A program made the position numbers and the translations under genes. The notes below the pieces were generated by a model. It was not told where the DNA came from, ran no database searches, and saw only the letters and a list, made by a program, of their open reading frames with translations. DNA of 64,000 nt from Streptomyces flaveolus (GTDB taxonomy: Bacteria; Actinomycetota; Actinomycetes; Streptomycetales; Streptomycetaceae): assembly GCF_000716535.1 (NCBI RefSeq), contig NZ_JNWV01000050.1, positions 1-64,000 of the forward strand, in the 5' to 3' direction. Every line of letters starts with the position of its first letter. Position 1 is the stretch's first letter. Shown piece by piece: positions 54,142-63,468 of the stretch.

Positions 54142-54915
54142 ATGGCGGCCGTACAGGTCATCCGGTCCGAGTGGACCAAGGTCCGGTCGGTGGCGTCCAC
54201 GGTGTGGACGCTGTCGCTGGCCGTGGTGGTCACCGTCGCCCTCGGGATGCTGATCTGCGCGCTGTCGAACCGGCAGTTCGCGAACATGCCCGCGCGGGAG
54301 CGGCTCTCCTTCGACCCGACAAGCGTCAGTTTCGCGGGCATGACCCTGGGCCAGCTCGCGATGATCGTGTTCGGGGTGCTGGTCGTCTCCACCGAGTACA
54401 GCACTGGCATGATCCGCGTCTCGCTGGCGGCCGTACCCCAGCGCGGCACCTTCCTGTTCGGCAAGGTCGCGGTGGCCGCCGCGCTCGCGCTCGCCGTCGG
54501 CATGGTGACGAGCTTCGCCGCGTTCTTCCTCGGCCAGGCCCTGCTGGGCTCCCACCGGGCCGCCATCGGCGACCCCGGCGTGCTGCGGGCGGTCTTCGGC
54601 GGCGGGCTCTACATGACCCTGATCGCGATGTTCTCCATGGGCGTCGCCGCGATGCTGCGCTCGCCGATGCTGTCCCTCGGCATCCTGATGCCGTTCTTCT
54701 TCCTGATCTCCAACATCCTCGGCAACGTCGACGCCACCAAGAAGATCGGACGCTTCCTGCCCGACCAGGCCGGCAGCCGGATCCTGCGGGTGGTGCCGCG
54801 CGTGGCCGACGACACGCCCTACGGCCCCTGGGCCGGGCTCGGGATCATGGCGCTGTGGGTGATCGCCGCGCTGGCCGGCGGCTACCTCCTCCTCAAGCGC
54901 CGGGACGCCCAGTAG
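54142..54915 (+). CDS. ABC exporter permease, copy 1
   Basis: 257 residues, ABC-2-type, six hydrophobic segments. Starts with the VIRSEWTKVRSVASTVWTLS motif of this permease family; FGVLVVSTEYSTGMIRVSLA is the other conserved block. ATG at 54142. Pairs with the ATPase just upstream. Confidence 0.92.
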   Translation: MAAVQVIRSEWTKVRSVASTVWTLSLAVVVTVALGMLICALSNRQFANMPARERLSFDPTSVSFAGMTLGQLAMIVFGVLVVSTEYSTGMIRVSLAAVPQRGTFLFGKVAVAAALALAVGMVTSFAAFFLGQALLGSHRAAIGDPGVLRAVFGGGLYMTLIAMFSMGVAAMLRSPMLSLGILMPFFFLISNILGNVDATKKIGRFLPDQAGSRILRVVPRVADDTPYGPWAGLGIMALWVIAALAGGYLLLKRRDAQ

Positions 54916-55046
54916 ACACGGTCGTCACGTCCCGTGATGCTCTGGCTTTACTTTCTTTTGGGCGGAACCGTCAGCGCCTGGATATCCTCCTAACCCTTAC
55001 GGGGGCGTGTGCCCCGCTGTCCTGAACCTTTCGATGGGTGCGGAGC

Positions 55047-56435
55047 ATGATCGAGGCTGTCGGCCTGACCAAGCGCTACGGCGACAAGACCGCCGTGTAC
55101 AACCTTTCCTTCCAGGTGCGGCCAGGGGCCGTGACCGGCTTCCTGGGGCCGAACGGCTCGGGCAAGTCCACGACGATGCGGATGATCCTCGGGCTGGACA
55201 ACCCCACGGCCGGGTCGGTCACCATCGGCGGCTACCCGTACCGCAAGCTGCCCAACGCCCCCCGGCAGGTCGGCGCGCTGCTCGACGCCAAGGCCGTGCA
55301 CGGCGGCCGGAGCGCCCGCAACCACCTGCTGAGCCTCGCCCAGCTGTCCGGCATCCCGGCCCGGCGCGTGGACGAGGTGCTCGGCGTCGTCGGTCTCCAG
55401 GACGTGGCCAAAAAGCGTTCCAAGGGCTTCTCGCTCGGCATGGGTCAGCGCCTCGGCATCGCCGCCGCACTGCTCGGCGACCCGCAGGTGCTGCTCTTCG
55501 ACGAGCCGGTCAACGGCCTCGACCCCGAGGGCATCCTCTGGGTCCGCAACCTGATGAAGGCGCTCGCGGCCGAGGGCCGTACGGTCTTCGTCTCCTCGCA
55601 CCTGATGAGCGAGATGGCGCTGACCGCCGACCACCTCATCGTCATCGGACGCGGACAGCTCCTCGCCGACATGAGCGTGCGGGACTTCATCTCGGCCAAC
55701 TCGGCCGACTTCGCGCGCGTCCGCACGCCCGACACCGAGCCGCAGTCGCGCGAGAAGCTGACCTCCGCGCTCACCGAGGCGGGCGGGCACGTGCTGCCCG
55801 AGCAGGACGGCGCGCTCCGGGTCACCGGACTGCCGCTGCCCCGGATCAGCGACCTCGCGCACGACTCGGGCGTCCGGCTGTGGGAGCTGTCCCCGCACCA
55901 GGCCTCGCTGGAGGAGGCGTACATGCGGATGACGCAGGGCGCCGTCGACTACCGCTCGACCATCGACCAGAAGGCGGGCCTCCAGCAGCCGCTGCCGCCC
56001 GGCGCCCCGGCGCCCATGCCGGTACCGGGCCAGGGCCAGCACGGCTGGTACGCCCCGCCGCCGCCCCAGCAGGGCGGCCAGCCCTTCGCGATGCCTCCCG
56101 CCGGCCCGTACGGCGGCGCCCCGGCGGCCGGCTACGGCGCTCCGGGCACGGCACCGGGTTCGGCACCCGGCGGAGCGGCGGCCGCGGCGGGAGCGGCCAA
56201 CCCGTACGCCCAGCCGGCCGGGCCGGCCCCGCAGGCACAGCCCGCCGCGCAGGCACCCTCCGGCGGCTCGGCGCCGCAGGGCCAGCCCCCGGTCTTGGCC
56301 AAGGCGACTCCGGCCGCCGCCCCGCCCGCCCCGCAGCAGGCACCCGCTGCGGCTCCCCCGGCCCCCGCGCCCAGCACGGCCGCCGCGCCCGCCTCCGCAC
56401 CCGCCGACCCGACCCAGCCCGAGGACGCCCGATGA
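55047..56435 (+). CDS. ABC exporter ATPase, copy 2, with long Pro/Ala/Gln tail
   Basis: 462 residues from ATG 55047 (GTG at 55038 also possible). ATPase core as in copy 1: GPNGSGKSTTM, LGMGQRLGIAAAL, VLLFDEPVNGLDPEGI, SSHLMSEM, WELSPHQASLEEAYMRMTQG. After residue ~310 comes a ~150-residue tail rich in Pro, Ala, Gln and Gly (APPPPQQGGQPF, QAPAAAPPAPAPS), absent from copy 1 and probably disordered. Its stop overlaps the permease start (ATGA). Confidence 0.92.
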   Translation: MIEAVGLTKRYGDKTAVYNLSFQVRPGAVTGFLGPNGSGKSTTMRMILGLDNPTAGSVTIGGYPYRKLPNAPRQVGALLDAKAVHGGRSARNHLLSLAQLSGIPARRVDEVLGVVGLQDVAKKRSKGFSLGMGQRLGIAAALLGDPQVLLFDEPVNGLDPEGILWVRNLMKALAAEGRTVFVSSHLMSEMALTADHLIVIGRGQLLADMSVRDFISANSADFARVRTPDTEPQSREKLTSALTEAGGHVLPEQDGALRVTGLPLPRISDLAHDSGVRLWELSPHQASLEEAYMRMTQGAVDYRSTIDQKAGLQQPLPPGAPAPMPVPGQGQHGWYAPPPPQQGGQPFAMPPAGPYGGAPAAGYGAPGTAPGSAPGGAAAAAGAANPYAQPAGPAPQAQPAAQAPSGGSAPQGQPPVLAKATPAAAPPAPQQAPAAAPPAPAPSTAAAPASAPADPTQPEDAR

Positions 56436-57316
56436 GCACCCACCAGCCCCCGATGCCGCAGGCCCAGGCCGCCGCGCCCGACTGGCAGGCGGCGCCCGGC
56501 GGCCCGTACCCCGGCTACACCTCGCCCATCCCGGTCGTGCGCACCCACCTCGGGCACGCGCTGGCCTCCGAGTGGACGAAGATCAAGTCGGTGCGCTCCA
56601 CGATGTGGACGCTCGGCGTGTTCGTCCTGCTCGTCGTCGGCATCGGCCTGCTGGTCGGCACGCTGGTCGAGGCCAACTCCGGCTCCGACAGCCTGAGCGG
56701 CGACAACCCGCTGTCGTTCGGCTTGTTCGGCCTGCTCCTCGGCAGCATCTGCCTCATGACGCTCGGCGTGCTGACCACGGCGTCGGAGTACGGCACCGGC
56801 ATGATCCGGACGACGATGACCGCGTGCCCCAGCCGGGCCCGGGTGCTCGCCGCCAAGTCGATCGTGTTCTTCGCCGTCGCCTTCGTCGTCACCCTGGTCA
56901 CCTCAGGCTTCGTGGCCATGGTCCTGGCGTCCCTGCTGAAGAACACCGGCGCCCGCACCCCGACCGGCGGTGACTGGATCAAGGCCACCGTCGGCGTCAG
57001 CCTCTACATGGCGCTGCTCGGCCTGCTGTCGCTGCTGATCGGCTCGGTCATCCGGCACTCGGCGGGCGCCATCACCATCATGATCGGCGTGTTGCTCGCG
57101 CCGCTGGTGCTCGCGCTGTTCATGGTGACGGAGTCGCTGGAGAAGGTGCGCGAGTGGCTGGTCGAGTACTCGATCCCCAACCAGCTCGGCGTCTTCTACA
57201 CCAACTCCCTGACCGACTCCGGCCCGTCCGGCTGGGACCCGCTGTGGATCATGATCGGCGTGACGGCGGCGGTGTACGCGGGCGCGTACGCGCTGCTCCA
57301 GAGCCGGGACGTGTAG
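56432..57316 (+). CDS. ABC exporter permease, copy 2
   Basis: 294 residues. A ~40-residue Pro/Gln/Ala lead resembles the tail of the partner ATPase, then LASEWTKIKSVRSTMWTLGV and LGVLTTASEYGTGMIRTTMT as in copy 1, six hydrophobic segments. ATG at 56432 overlapping the ATPase stop. The two low-complexity tails may help hold the pair together (inference). Confidence 0.92.
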   Translation: MSTHQPPMPQAQAAAPDWQAAPGGPYPGYTSPIPVVRTHLGHALASEWTKIKSVRSTMWTLGVFVLLVVGIGLLVGTLVEANSGSDSLSGDNPLSFGLFGLLLGSICLMTLGVLTTASEYGTGMIRTTMTACPSRARVLAAKSIVFFAVAFVVTLVTSGFVAMVLASLLKNTGARTPTGGDWIKATVGVSLYMALLGLLSLLIGSVIRHSAGAITIMIGVLLAPLVLALFMVTESLEKVREWLVEYSIPNQLGVFYTNSLTDSGPSGWDPLWIMIGVTAAVYAGAYALLQSRDV

Positions 57317-57357
57317 GAGCCGGGACGGACGGAAGCCGGGGCGGATAGCCCTACGGC

Positions 57358-57690
57358 TCAGAACCTCGGCGCGTTACGGGACCGCTGCACCCGCGTGGTG
57401 CGGCGGTCCTTCGCGTTCCAGCAGGCCTTGTGCCAGTGCCGGCGGTCGTCGACGCCCGCGTACTCCGGCCAGGCCACCACGTGCGGGACACCGGAGGGGA
57501 TCATCTGGTCGCAGCCCGGGCAGCGGTAGGTCTTGCCCTCCGCGCTGGCCCCGGCGACATGGCGCACGCTCCAGTCCTCGCCCTGCCAGTTCTCCGTGGA
57601 CTGCCAGCCGCCGTACCGGCCGGCGTGGTCGTCCTCGGCGCTCCGGCCCGACGATCCGGCTGCCTTCGGTCGGTTGCGACGCGGGGACAC
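57358..57690 (-). CDS. Small zinc-ribbon/HNH-like protein
   Basis: 110 residues, basic at both ends. A CPGC pair (57-60) and HWHKACW (His88, Cys90) form a likely zinc site; CPGCDQMIPSGVPHVVAWPE looks like the first half of an HNH-type treble clef but a clear catalytic His-Asn set is missing. GTG at 57690 with GAGAGG upstream. Homologs in Streptomyces are often named ATP/GTP-binding protein, yet no P-loop is visible. Function unknown. Confidence 0.75.
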   Translation of the reverse strand: MSPRRNRPKAAGSSGRSAEDDHAGRYGGWQSTENWQGEDWSVRHVAGASAEGKTYRCPGCDQMIPSGVPHVVAWPEYAGVDDRRHWHKACWNAKDRRTTRVQRSRNAPRF

Positions 57691-57922
57691 GGGACACCTC
57701 TCGGGGCTATACAGGAAGCACTGCCCATCCAGCCTACGCGCCACCGAGGCGGGTACGCGTGGGGTACGCGTAGGGAACCAACCCGTACAAGTCCCCCTCC
57801 AGGGCGACCCATTCTGCAGACAATCCGCAAATCTCTTCGGCGAGGCCGTGTCCTGGGCACGTGTCAGACGGTTATGCCGGGTGGGGGAGCTCCGGGTCGG
57901 AGCCAAGGAAGCAGGAAATGCG

Positions 57923-58951
57923 ATGCACGTAGGAAGTTTTGTGCTGGCGGCCCAGTTCCCGGGCCAGGGCCCCGGGGAGGCCCTGCACCGGGCCGTCCGC
58001 TCGGCGGAGGTCGCCGAGCGGTCCGGGCTGGACGCGGTGTGGCTCGCCGAGCACCACTTCGTGCCCTACGGCACATGCCCGTCCGCGGTCACCCTGGCCG
58101 CGCTGCTGCTCGGCCGCACCCGCCGCATCCGGGTCGGCACGGCCGTCAGCGTACTGCCCACGGCCCACCCGGTCGCCCTCGGCGAGCAGGCCGCGCTGCT
58201 GCATCTGACCAGTGGCGGCCGGTTCACGCTGGGCGTCGGGCGCGGCGGCCCCTGGGTGGACCTGGAGGTGTTCGGCGCGGGACTCCAGGCGTACGAACAC
58301 GGGTTCCCGGAGTCGCTCGATCTGCTGCTGCGGTGGCTGAGCGAACCGTCCGTGGCGGCCTCCGGGGAGCGGTACTCCTTCCGCGAGGTGCCGGTCGTCC
58401 CCCGCCCGTCGGAGGCCCTGACGGACACCCCGGGCCCCGAGGTCGTCCTCGCCTGCACCTCGCCGGCGAGCGTACGGCTGGCCGCCGAGCGCGGGCTGCC
58501 CATGCTGCTCGGCATGCACGTCGGGGACGAGGAGAAGGCCGAGATGGTCGCCCTGTGGCGGCGCTGCGCCCGCGCGGCGGGCCGGCCGGCCGAGGAGATC
58601 GCGGGCGCCGCGCATGTCTCCGCCGGGGTCTGTCAGCTCGCCGACCGGCGCACGGACGCGGCGGAGACGCTGCTGAAGGCGATGCCCGGCTGGCTGCGGC
58701 AGGGCCTGGACGCCCATGTGACGGTGGACGGACGGGCGCGCGCGATGCGCGACCCGTACGCCTACACCGAACTGCTCTGCGGACTGCACCCGGTGGGCAC
58801 CCCGCGGCTCGCCGCCGACCGGCTCGCGGCGACCTCGGAGCGCACCGGCATCTCCCGCTTCGCCCTCCTGGTGGAGGGCTCGGGCGACCTCGCGGCCACG
58901 GAGGAGAACCTACGGCGCCTGGGCGCCGAGGTGCTGCCCCAGCTGCGCTGA
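57923..58951 (+). CDS. Luciferase-like (LLM) flavin monooxygenase
   Basis: 342 residues, TIM barrel using FMN or F420. LLM marks: SGLDAVWLAEHHFVPYGTCP, RIRVGTAVSVLPTAHPVALG, GRFTLGVGRGGPWVDLEVFG. ATG at 57923 with AGGAA 6 bases upstream. It stands alone; substrate unknown. The Streptomyces members near nucS are single-gene units of unknown role. Confidence 0.88.
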   Translation: MHVGSFVLAAQFPGQGPGEALHRAVRSAEVAERSGLDAVWLAEHHFVPYGTCPSAVTLAALLLGRTRRIRVGTAVSVLPTAHPVALGEQAALLHLTSGGRFTLGVGRGGPWVDLEVFGAGLQAYEHGFPESLDLLLRWLSEPSVAASGERYSFREVPVVPRPSEALTDTPGPEVVLACTSPASVRLAAERGLPMLLGMHVGDEEKAEMVALWRRCARAAGRPAEEIAGAAHVSAGVCQLADRRTDAAETLLKAMPGWLRQGLDAHVTVDGRARAMRDPYAYTELLCGLHPVGTPRLAADRLAATSERTGISRFALLVEGSGDLAATEENLRRLGAEVLPQLR

Positions 58952-59069
58952 CCGGCCTCCCACGCGCAAGCCACCTGGGGGGCTTGCCGCCCCGGTCCTC
59001 AATGCACCTCCCCCGCGGGTGGAGCGGCAAGCCGGTGGCTGTCCGTCCCGGCCGTACCGGAACCGCGCG

Positions 59070-59462
59070 TCAGCAGTCCCGGAGCTCCGGCGACTGGTTC
59101 AGCAACTGGCTGCGCACCGACGTGAAGCGGGCCAACGTCTCGTCCACCGAGGCGTCCAGCGGGAACACCGCCACGCGGTGGCAGTTCTGGAAGGCCAGCC
59201 GGACACCGAAGTGCCGCTGCAACGCGCCGCGTATCGCGTCACTCGCGAGCGCACGCAGAAGCTGACCGCGCGCCTGCTCGTCCGGCGGGGGCGTCTGGTT
59301 GTCGGCGAAGGGTCCGCCGTCCACCTTCAGCTGGGCCACCAGGGAGCTGATCATCTCCCATGCGTAGGGCAGGGAGGTCCGGACGCAGTCGACGAATGCT
59401 GCTTCGTCGACCTCGCCTCGCTCGGCCTGTTCGAGTAGGGCCGGTGAGACGTCGAGCGACAT
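59070..59462 (-). CDS. Conserved actinobacterial protein of unknown function
   Basis: 130 residues, cytoplasmic, mostly helical, slightly acidic: SPALLEQAERGEVDEAAFVD, CVRTSLPYAWEMISSLVAQL, ALQRHFGVRLAFQNCHRVAV. Starts at ATG 59462 with AGGAGA 4 bases upstream. Pattern suggests a single small domain (SCO5389-like by position, from memory). It is divergent from nucS; the gap 59463-59737 shows inverted signals but no gene. Confidence 0.75.
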   Translation of the reverse strand: MSLDVSPALLEQAERGEVDEAAFVDCVRTSLPYAWEMISSLVAQLKVDGGPFADNQTPPPDEQARGQLLRALASDAIRGALQRHFGVRLAFQNCHRVAVFPLDASVDETLARFTSVRSQLLNQSPELRDC

Positions 59463-59737
59463 GGGTTCTCCTCTCGCACCCCCGAAGAGCAGGGGTTGCC
59501 GGACAGATAGGGGAGTTCGCGATTTCGAACACGCTCGGTACAGGAGCCGCAACCTCCCGTTCCTACGGTAGGCAACCGTAGGTGACCACACCAGCAGAAC
59601 GCGTATATGAACCGATCCCGTTACGCCCACAATCGGCCAGGGATGAACAAGAGTTTCAAGGGACAATTGGGGCGATCCACTGGGAGCTGGGCGGACGGAT
59701 CGCGAGCACCGGCGGGCGTCGAGTAGCGTTGCCGACC

Positions 59738-60409
59738 ATGCGTCTCGTCATTGCCCGATGCTCGGTCGACTACGCCGGCCGGCTCACCGCCCACCTGCCC
59801 TCGGCGCCGCGACTGATCCTGGTCAAGGCGGACGGCAGCGTCTCCATCCACGCCGACGACCGGGCCTACAAGCCGCTCAACTGGATGTCGCCGCCCTGCA
59901 CGCTGAAGGAGGGCACGGGCGAGGACGAGGGCGTGTGGACCGTCGTCAACAAGGCGGGCGAGAAACTGATCATCACGATGGAGGAGATCCTCCACGACTC
60001 CTCGCACGAACTCGGTGTGGACCCGGGTCTGATCAAGGACGGCGTGGAAGCGCACCTCCAGGAACTGCTCGCCGACCGCATCGAGACGCTGGGCGAGGGA
60101 TACACCCTCATCCGCCGCGAGTACATGACGGCGATCGGGCCCGTGGACATCCTGTGCCGGGACGCGGACGGCCAGACGGTGGCGGTCGAGATCAAGCGCC
60201 GGGGCGAGATCGACGGCGTGGAGCAACTGACGCGCTACCTCGACCTGTTGAACCGCGACCCGCACCTGGCCCCGGTCCGCGGCGTCTTCGCCGCCCAGGA
60301 GATCAAGCCCCAGGCCCGCGTCCTCGCCACCGACCGCGGCATCAACTGCCACATCCTGGACTACGACGCCCTGCGCGGCATCGAGGACGACAAGCTCCGC
60401 TTGTTCTGA
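59738..60409 (+). CDS. nucS: NucS/EndoMS mismatch-specific endonuclease
   Basis: 223 residues. Cuts both strands at mismatches in bacteria that lack MutS/MutL and limits mutation. N-terminal DNA-binding part [20 protein letters not shown]; catalytic PD-(D/E)xK core [20 protein letters not shown] (Asp, Glu, Lys), then [12 protein letters not shown]. The C terminus DDKLRLF is the sliding-clamp binding tail. ATG at 59738; TAGCGT about 8 bases earlier and no ribosome site suggest a leaderless mRNA. Confidence 0.95.
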   Translation: MRLVIARCSVDYAGRLTAHLPSAPRLILVKADGSVSIHADDRAYKPLNWMSPPCTLKEGTGEDEGVWTVVNKAGEKLIITMEEILHDSSHELGVDPGLIKDGVEAHLQELLADRIETLGEGYTLIRREYMTAIGPVDILCRDADGQTVAVEIKRRGEIDGVEQLTRYLDLLNRDPHLAPVRGVFAAQEIKPQARVLATDRGINCHILDYDALRGIEDDKLRLF

Positions 60410-60458
60410 CGGCAAGCCCCGCCGACCCTCCCGGTCCCCACGCCTTCCTCAGCCGCGC

Positions 60459-60615
60459 CCCCACTCCACCGCCCGCATTCCCGCCACGACGGCGCTCGGC
60501 GACCGGGGCGGGGCGCCGCCGCGGCGCAGGGGAAGTTCCCGACCACTCAAGGCACCAGAGCGGGAAGGGAGTCCCCCACCCCCGCTCCGCCGCCCGCTTT
60601 CCCGCCGCGACGGCG
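60459..60615. repeat. Imperfect direct repeat in the nucS 3' gap
   Basis: 36-base unit at 60459-60494 and 60580-60615 with four mismatches (core CGCCCGC.TTCCCGCC.CGACGGCG), in the 249-base gap between convergent nucS and the large P-loop protein gene. No gene seen in the gap. Confidence 0.6.
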
Positions 60616-60658
60616 ACCGGGGGTGCCGAACCGGTCTGGGAGCGTCGGGCACCGTCGG

Positions 60659-63259
60659 TCACATCAGCGGGTCGGCCGTTCCCGGGGCCGTTTCCGATGC
60701 CGAGGCGCTGCTCGACGTGCCGCCGGCGGAGCCGTCCGTGCCGCCTGTTGTCGTGCCGCCGGTGTCGCCGCCCGTGGTGCCCCCGGTGTCGCCGCCCGTC
60801 GAGCCGCCGCTCGTCGTGCCGTCCGTGGTGCCGCCGGTGCTCCCGGTGGTGTCGCCCGTCGTGCCGGTCGAGCCTCCGGTTCCGCTCCCGCCCGTGGTCG
60901 TACCGCCGGTCGTCGTACCGCCCGTGCCGCCGGTCGTCGAGCCGCCGGTCGTCGTGCCACCCGTGGAGCCGCCGGTAGTACCGTTCGTCGTCCCACCGGT
61001 CGACCCACCGGTCGTGCCCCCCGTCGTACCGCCGCTCGATCCTCCCGGCTTCGGGGACTTGGACGGTGAGCCGGAGGACGACGGGTCGGAGTCGGACGGC
61101 TTGACGCTCTCCGACGGGCGGGACGGGGCGGCGGGCGGTGCCGGGTCGTCCGCCGTGCCGTACGTGCCGTCGGGCCCCGGTGACGTGGGCCGGCTGCTGG
61201 CCGAACCGGTGTCGCCGGTGTCCGTCGGACCCGTGCCCAGGCCGCCGTCGCCGACGTCCTGGCCGGCGGACGGGTTGGCGTCGACCTTGCCGGCCGGGTT
61301 GCGGCCCGCGTCGTCGGAGGAGGTCATGCCGAGCGTGACGACCGTACCGAGCACGGCCGCCAGCAGCGCGCCGGAGCCGGCCGCCACCATGTTGCGCCGG
61401 GCCAGGCGCCGGATGCCGCCCCGCGGCTGAGGCGCGGAGATCCGCTGGGTGACCCCGGTCTCGTACGGCGCCGGCGTCCGCTCCTCCTGCCGTACCACCG
61501 CCGGCTCCTCCCCCGCGGGCAGCGCCGGCGGGAGCCCGGGCGCCTCGCCCGCGCGGTCGGCGAGCAGGGCCAGGGCGCGGCGGCCGGCGACCGTGCCCCG
61601 CTTGTCGGCGAGGGCGCCGCGCAGCCCGCTCGACGCCTCCAGTTCGGCGCGGGCCCGGTCGAGTTGGCCGGTGCACAGCGCCAGGACGCCCAACTCATGG
61701 TGGAAGTAGGCCTGTTCGGTCACCTCACCGGACAGCCTGGAGGCTTCCGCGCCGGACCGCAGGACCCGTTCCCAGGCGCTCCACTGGAGTCCGGCGGCGA
61801 AGGCGGGCGCGGCCGTGCGGGCCAGCCGTACGGCGCTGCTCTCCTCGCCCTCGACGGGCGGGGTCGTCCGCGGTACGACGGCGGCGAGCGCGGCCAGCAC
61901 CGCGTTGGCCTCCGCGCACACCCGCTCCGGGGTGACCGAGGGGTGGCCGGCCCACCAGGCGTAGTGCTGGGCGGCGGTGTCGGCGTGGCCGGATGCGTCG
62001 TCGGCGTACCCGGCGGCCTCCAGCTGGGTCTGCACGCCGGCCGCGAGGCGGTAGCGGGAGCCGACCGGGGAGACCAGGCCGCAACTCGCCAGCTCGCCCA
62101 GGGCGGCGTCCGCGTGGGTGTCGCCGACCAGCGCGGGCAGGTGCGCCTGGTGGGGTACCTCACCGCCGAGGGCGACGGCGAAGCGGAGGGTGGCGCGGGC
62201 TGAGGCGCTGAGCCGGGAGGCGAGCAGCGGGGCGGGGCCCGCGGCCTCGCCGAGGGAGGGCAGCGGGACCTCGTCCTCCAGGTCCACGGGCGGGTCTGCC
62301 GGCAGGCGCACGTCCTCGAAGACGCCGTACTCGTCGACCGCGCCGGTGCTGGCGCGCAGTTGGTCGCGCTGTCGGAGCAGCGCGCCGGCCTGGACGAACC
62401 GCAGGGGCAGCCCCTCGGACTCGAACCAGAGGTCGCCCGCCCAGTTGGCCTCCTCCTCGGTGAGCACCCGGCCGACGGTCCGCTCCAGGATCTCCACGCC
62501 GGCGGCGCGGTCGAGACCGCTGAGGAAGACCTCCTCGACCTCGGACCCGGCGGAGGGCGCGGGCACGTCCGGGGTGGCGGCGAACAGGAACGCGCACTCG
62601 GGGGTGGCGTCGAGCAGTTCGTCCAGGGCGGCGCCACCGAACTCCAGGTCGTCCAGGACGACGACCGCGCCGATCTCCTGGACACGGGCGAGGAGTTCGT
62701 CCCGGTCGGGACGGTGACGGGGGGCGTCGTAGACGGCGTGGAACAGGTCGTGCAGGAGGTCGCCGGCCGTGCGGTGGAAGCCGCTGAGGCGGACCACGCC
62801 GTCGGGGGCGAGGTCCAGGCAGTCCTCGGCGACCAGGTCGAGCAGGGCGGTGCGGCCGGAGCCGGCCGGGCCGGTGAGCCGGACCGAGCGGCCCCGGGCC
62901 AGGAGGCGGACCAGGCGCTCGCGTTCGTCCTGGCGTTCCAGCAGGGAGAGCGCGGGCTGGGCGGGGCCGGGCGGCACGGGCGGCAGGGCGGCGCGTTCCG
63001 TCTCGGCGCGCTCGGCGGCGGTGCGCTTGCGGGGCCTGCCGGGGAGCTCGGCCGGTGAACAGAGCTCTATCTCGCTGCCGTCGACCGGATTGACGGTGAG
63101 TTGCAGGTCGCCGGTGACGACCTGGGCCATGCGGGCGGGCACGGCCGGGCCCGCGGCGAAGTCGGAGGTGAGGGAGTCCCGGGGCGGGCGGCGGCCGTGC
63201 GCCTGGCCGTGCTCCGCGGAACCCGGGTTGATCGGGTCGATCGGCTCGATCGGGTCCAT
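60659..63259 (-). CDS. Large P-loop (STAND-like) protein with transmembrane helix and Gly/Thr/Ser-rich C-terminal tail
   Basis: 866 residues. N-terminal linker; Walker A GPAGSGRTALLDLV near residue 135; Walker B-like VVVLDDLEFGG; helical STAND/NB-ARC-like middle (ILERTVGRVLTEEEANWAGD, FVQAGALLRQRDQL, ARATLRFAVALGGEVPHQAH); TPR-like LGVLALCTGQLDRARAELEA; one membrane helix near residues 623-645 (MVAAGSGALLAAVLGTVVTL); then ~210 residues of Ser/Pro/Asp and TTGG/STGG repeats that would lie outside the cell wall. ATG at 63259 with a GGGGGG site. Likely a cytoplasm-to-surface signalling or scaffold protein (inference). The STAS gene lies 209 bases upstream on the same strand. Confidence 0.85.
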   Translation of the reverse strand: MDPIEPIDPINPGSAEHGQAHGRRPPRDSLTSDFAAGPAVPARMAQVVTGDLQLTVNPVDGSEIELCSPAELPGRPRKRTAAERAETERAALPPVPPGPAQPALSLLERQDERERLVRLLARGRSVRLTGPAGSGRTALLDLVAEDCLDLAPDGVVRLSGFHRTAGDLLHDLFHAVYDAPRHRPDRDELLARVQEIGAVVVLDDLEFGGAALDELLDATPECAFLFAATPDVPAPSAGSEVEEVFLSGLDRAAGVEILERTVGRVLTEEEANWAGDLWFESEGLPLRFVQAGALLRQRDQLRASTGAVDEYGVFEDVRLPADPPVDLEDEVPLPSLGEAAGPAPLLASRLSASARATLRFAVALGGEVPHQAHLPALVGDTHADAALGELASCGLVSPVGSRYRLAAGVQTQLEAAGYADDASGHADTAAQHYAWWAGHPSVTPERVCAEANAVLAALAAVVPRTTPPVEGEESSAVRLARTAAPAFAAGLQWSAWERVLRSGAEASRLSGEVTEQAYFHHELGVLALCTGQLDRARAELEASSGLRGALADKRGTVAGRRALALLADRAGEAPGLPPALPAGEEPAVVRQEERTPAPYETGVTQRISAPQPRGGIRRLARRNMVAAGSGALLAAVLGTVVTLGMTSSDDAGRNPAGKVDANPSAGQDVGDGGLGTGPTDTGDTGSASSRPTSPGPDGTYGTADDPAPPAAPSRPSESVKPSDSDPSSSGSPSKSPKPGGSSGGTTGGTTGGSTGGTTNGTTGGSTGGTTTGGSTTGGTGGTTTGGTTTGGSGTGGSTGTTGDTTGSTGGTTDGTTSGGSTGGDTGGTTGGDTGGTTTGGTDGSAGGTSSSASASETAPGTADPLM

Positions 63260-63468
63260 GGGTTCAAGCCCCCCAAAAGCGTCGTGTGCCCGTGTTTGCG
63301 GCCCCTCCCGGCCTTGTCGCACACCGCGCTGTCGCTTCTGGTCCGGGCCCGCTCGGTCGAGGGTTGCGAGGCGGCGGGCGACCGCACCCTAAACCTTTCC
63401 TCAGTGTCTCCGACAGGGCGGGGTACCGCGCGGTCCGAGACGTCACGGTCTTGTGAGGATTGCGTACC

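Noticed and set aside
57358..57690. ATP/GTP-binding protein label
   Set aside because: No Walker A or B motif is present; only a cysteine/histidine metal site.
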